A stretch of DNA of 12,875 nucleotides from Liolophura sinensis (Eukaryota; Mollusca; Polyplacophora; Chitonida; Chitonidae), in NCBI RefSeq assembly GCF_032854445.1, contig NC_088295.1, forward strand, positions 38,910,510-38,923,384. Reading direction: 5' to 3'. Below the pieces are notes generated by a model. The model saw only the letters and a program-made list of their open reading frames with translations, searched no databases and had not been told where the DNA came from. Position 1 is the stretch's first letter. Every line of letters begins with the position of its first letter. The position numbers and the translations under genes were made by a program. Shown here piece by piece: positions 1 to 12,875 of this stretch.

Positions 1-1815
1 TGGGGGTTTCAGTGTTTTTGAGATCTCCTATTTTGGCGAAATAACATGGGGCAGATAGGGCAAATAAGGGAAAATTGGAAATGAAACAGACTGATTTCAA
101 ATTTTGGCTAATTCTAAGGTGGCCACTACTGGTGAATCATGCTCACTTAGCTTGAATGTTCCAAATGAGACTATTAAAAGGCCACCAGAGTTATTTCCCT
201 TGAAAGCTGAAAAATGGCGATAAAAAGTCTGTTAGATTGTCTAAATGTAAATCCATCGGCCAATGTCATCATGAACAATTTTAATTGTTAAACACAAGCA
301 ATGCTCAAGACTTGCCCATTATTTATTTACATTGAATTCAGTTCCCACCTTCTAACCAAACTTCCAAACCATTTATAACCATTTAAAAATATGGCTTAAG
401 TAGGTACTAGCTGGATGTGGTACATGTTTAATACAAAGTAATTATTGGAGGATTTAAAACCTTGACACCTTAAATCCATTATCTTTTCGGACTGCTTGTG
501 GTTCTAACTTTTACATCTTTGTAAAATTAGTTTAGTTAAATTAACATTTGCCTTAATATTAACTTAATGAACTATTTTAACATAATAGGCTGTATTTTAG
601 CCAGATAAAATGTGCATGTTTTTGGAACTTCTGTGTAACCATGAGGTGTTTAACACAGCCACAGATAAACATATGGCATGTAAGCTGATGATACTGAGCT
701 CATCATCTGAGATGGCCATAATTATAAACACAAAAAAATATATAAACTTAAGTTATAAACACAAACAACATCTATACTTTCAAAATTTACTGATTGCCGA
801 GACACATTAGTCTCATGCCTCTGAATAGCATATACATTACACTGAGCAAACAGTTTGGTAGCAGGTGTTTTATGGTAATTAAGTCATTACCAGCGCCTAG
901 CTTTACCTCTGTCAGATGCCATTCAGAATTAAGATTGTGCACTGCCAATGTAGGCAATCAAAGAAAAGCCTTGTTCCAAACAAAAAAAGAAGATCTTCAT
1001 CCCAACAAATTCAACATCCACAGTCCGTTTAACTTGAATGCCAGTTTTAAATGTTTACAGCAATGATGATGTCATCACTGCATGTTAAGTTAACCTTTAA
1101 CAAATTTGAGAAAGCTAACCAGTCCCAGGGATGTTCTTTCATTAGGTTATATATGCACTCATGGAAAAGCTGGATTTATGATTGCTATTTCATTTCCATC
1201 ACTGTAGCCTTGAATGTACGTTACATTTAATTCCAACATACGTTTTTAATTCAATCAAAAGGTATCTGATTTTCAGCAATACACGACTCAATCCTAGTCA
1301 AATATTTAGGATAAATGCACAAAGCTATATCAAGGCCTGGTTTGAAATAACCAGTCAAAACAACACCAGTGTTATAGATAATATATGTATGGTAATGTAC
1401 ACAATATATTTGTGGCGCACATCGCTTCATCATGTATGCTTACCGGCATGCAGCATGTAGCATAGCCTCAACGATGCGTCTTCACTGGGTCTTAGCAAAC
1501 CGAAACTACAGAATACCTGAGAGGTAAGCTTTGTCAACAGAACGAAGCACAAACCATGGCGATTGACAGCTGTCTGCTACCAACATATAAAACCAATTCT
1601 CGCCTATTATTGTTCTTTTTGCACCTTCTGATCTTTCAAACCACCTCACTGTTTACTCTTCCACAGCGCCATAGGACCACGTGGAAATTTGCTGACTGCA
1701 ACGAGAAAACGCGAGACCTTTCACCATCGTACATATTGTGTTCGGATGGTAAATGCACGTTTTACGTGCCAGGATAATAGTACACCGTACGACCGACTAG
1801 CCACACATATCAAAG
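1..1815. other. Upstream flank and 5' leader, no gene seen
   Basis: This AT-rich stretch precedes the CDC5L start codon. Open frames of 60-92 codons occur on both strands (for example 794-1066 and 1182-1460 on +), but none has recognisable domains, conserved composition or matching splice structure, so I call none of them genes. I see no RNA gene or SINE copy here. The last 300 bases become richer in GC and carry promoter-like motifs listed separately. The transcription start cannot be placed from sequence alone; the 5' UTR probably lies within about 1600-1815, unless a non-coding first exon lies further upstream. Confidence 0.6.
1586..1769 (+). promoter_or_regulatory. Candidate CDC5L promoter motifs
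   Basis: Seen directly: TATAAAA at 1586-1592 overlapping a CCAAT-like ACCAAT (about 1591-1597); a palindromic E-box CACGTG at 1678-1683 inside CCACGTGG; and an inverted repeat GCACGT-TTT-ACGTGC at 1755-1769. They lie 47-230 bp before the ATG, where a core promoter or 5' UTR would be expected. CACGTG is the binding core of bHLH-zip factors such as Myc/Max and USF, and ACGTG is also the hypoxia-response core. Function here is inference only. Many housekeeping genes lack a TATA box, so the TATA match may be chance in AT-rich DNA. Confidence 0.3.

Positions 1816-12875
<11,060 letters not shown>

Noticed and set aside
610-1460. Several plus-strand open frames (610-810, 794-1066, 1182-1460) as small genes
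   Set aside because: Low-complexity or composition-neutral products, overlapping one another, without domains or splice context; lengths are in the range expected by chance.

Overview
The window is eukaryotic nuclear DNA. It holds one gene on the + strand, split into at least 17 coding exons by GT-AG introns: the animal orthologue of CDC5L (CDC5/CEF1, a Myb-repeat protein of the spliceosomal PRP19/NineTeen complex). The exons join to 706 codons with every phase consistent. The product starts with the conserved two-repeat Myb domain and breaks off in the C-terminal region, at the donor after exon 17. Compared with the roughly 800-residue animal protein, about the last 100 residues should be encoded beyond base 12875.

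The organism looks like a mollusc. The introns are AT-rich and full of tRNA-headed SINEs whose 3' tails (CCATAATGCTGG..., TAAGTGAAATATTCTTGA, GGCGTAAAACACCAATCAAATAAA) I recognise as typical of molluscan genomes. The class of mollusc cannot be fixed from this window.

Layout: 1-1815 is upstream sequence with no convincing gene. It carries promoter-like motifs (TATAAAA with an adjoining CCAAT, a CACGTG E-box, and an inverted repeat of ACGTGC), and an in-frame stop lies just before the CDC5L ATG at 1816. Intron 1 (1861-3228) is the longest and holds a MITE-like inverted-repeat element, a 17-bp tandem repeat and an unexplained antisense open frame. Exons 2-4 encode the Myb domain and an acidic/proline linker. 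Exons 5-10 encode the charged, basic, helix-forming and nuclear-localisation region. Exons 11-13 encode the Thr-Pro-rich region. Exons 14-17 encode the C-terminal conserved region. Ten of the 16 complete introns carry one recognisable SINE or SINE tail each; nine are in the sense direction and one is antisense.

The window is an ordinary conserved housekeeping gene; I do not see a new multi-gene system. The points most worth a second look are in the introns. Four ~91-bp tandem units in intron 8 each look like a small exon, and one has both splice sites, so it could act as a poison exon. A partial copy of exon 11 lies just inside intron 11. Sense-strand SINE tails place AATAAA hexamers inside introns. 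A G12 run sits about 50 bp before the exon 17 acceptor.
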